Positions 63,842 to 64,000 of a stretch of 64,000 bases of DNA are shown here, in pieces. This DNA is from an uncultured Opitutia bacterium (GTDB lineage: Bacteria > Verrucomicrobiota > Verrucomicrobiia > Opitutales > UBA953), in the NCBI GenBank assembly GCA_903850885.1, contig CAINMU010000010.1:43218-107217 (forward strand). Reading direction: 5' to 3'. Under the pieces are notes generated by a model. That model saw only the letters and a program-made list of their open reading frames with translations. It was not told where the DNA came from and ran no database searches. Position numbers and translations under genes: made by a program. How positions within the stretch are numbered: position 1 is the first letter of the stretch; every line of letters starts with the position of its first letter.

Positions 63842-64000
63842 TTAGACGGCGGTCAGGACATGGTCCGCAGCCAACTTAACCTTGGCACGCTGGACTGTGG
63901 CGGCATCAGCATCGGTGACCAAAAAAAGTGAAGTAACATCGCGGGTAACCGCGCAAGGTCCGCCTCGACCGAGCTTAATCTTGTTCATGCAAATTAAGAC
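63842..64000 (-). CDS. C-terminal end of a probable DeoR-family regulator (start outside window)
   Basis: The minus frame is open from the window edge to TAA at 63842-63844 and encodes about 52 residues. MNKIKLGRGGPCAVTRDV followed by SLFLVTDADAATVQRAKV resembles the end of DeoR regulators (sKfGR.a...V...d.liTD pattern). Only the sensor-domain tail is visible, and the DNA-binding part is missing, so the assignment is tentative. The gene precedes the isomerase by 14 bases on the same strand, a natural place for a sugar-phosphate-responsive regulator of this operon. Confidence 0.45.
   Translation of the reverse strand, partial: VLICMNKIKLGRGGPCAVTRDVTSLFLVTDADAATVQRAKVKLAADHVLTAV

Overview
The window is a gene-dense stretch of bacterial chromosome (about 56 protein genes, no gene-free gap over about 250 bases) from a Gram-negative organism, most likely a member of the Verrucomicrobiota, perhaps class Opitutae. 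The reasons are lpxK (lipid A), a Minf_1886-family protein, a very long protein of the Pirellula/Verrucomicrobium dehydrogenase plus heme type, and a deoxy-sugar pathway of the kind found in PVC bacteria. This placement is inferred from gene content only; no 16S gene or other decisive marker is present. No tRNA, rRNA, CRISPR array, insertion sequence or prophage was seen. Codon use looks even throughout, with no obvious transferred island.

Layout. 1-1.3 kb: the N-terminal part of valS, cut by the window edge. 1.34-1.44 kb: the 4.5S signal recognition particle RNA on the plus strand. 1.5-7.6 kb: a 2-oxoglutarate dehydrogenase operon (sucA, sucB, lpdA) ending in a small cysteine-rich protein. 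7.7-10.2 kb: a SNF2-type helicase. 10.2-13.3 kb: trpC, rsmA, rimO. 13.3-16 kb: mazG, a YgjP-like metallopeptidase, a Nudix hydrolase and a DUF374 acyltransferase. 16-16.9 kb: tatA and ribE, with a terminator-like hairpin directly before ribE. 16.95-19.7 kb: acylphosphatase, an ABC exporter pair and a TPR-like exported protein. 19.7-22.4 kb: a type III topoisomerase. 22.5-25.2 kb: panD with a coupled aminotransferase, and lpxK. 25.2-29.1 kb: ppk1, an Rsm22-like methyltransferase and recR. 29.3-33.8 kb: a DUF971 protein, a PIN-PhoH protein and mutS. 33.8-38.7 kb: a lipoate-ligase-like protein, an SDR reductase, hisC, a Minf_1886 protein, a HAD-DUF721 fusion and a lipoprotein. 38.7-46.8 kb: panE, nadB, a CNNM/CorC protein, hisF, dtd, menF and metG. 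46.9-49.3 kb: two uncharacterised genes. 49.3-64 kb: a long minus-strand catabolic region.

The last region holds the most coherent system. Read in transcription order it has the C-terminal end of a probable DeoR-type regulator, a fucose-isomerase-like enzyme, a class II aldolase, a rhamnulokinase-type kinase, a fused aldolase/lactaldehyde dehydrogenase (RhaEW type), LutA-LutB-LutC, a 1103-residue secreted dehydrogenase/HEAT/heme protein, a secreted S9 peptidase and a small membrane protein. Together they would take L-fucose and/or L-rhamnose to DHAP plus L-lactate, and lactate on to pyruvate. No microcompartment shell gene lies inside the window. Other items worth attention are the HAD-DUF721 fusion, the hairpin before ribE, the scarcity of Shine-Dalgarno motifs with some start codons directly after -10-like boxes, and two structured inverted repeats between genes.
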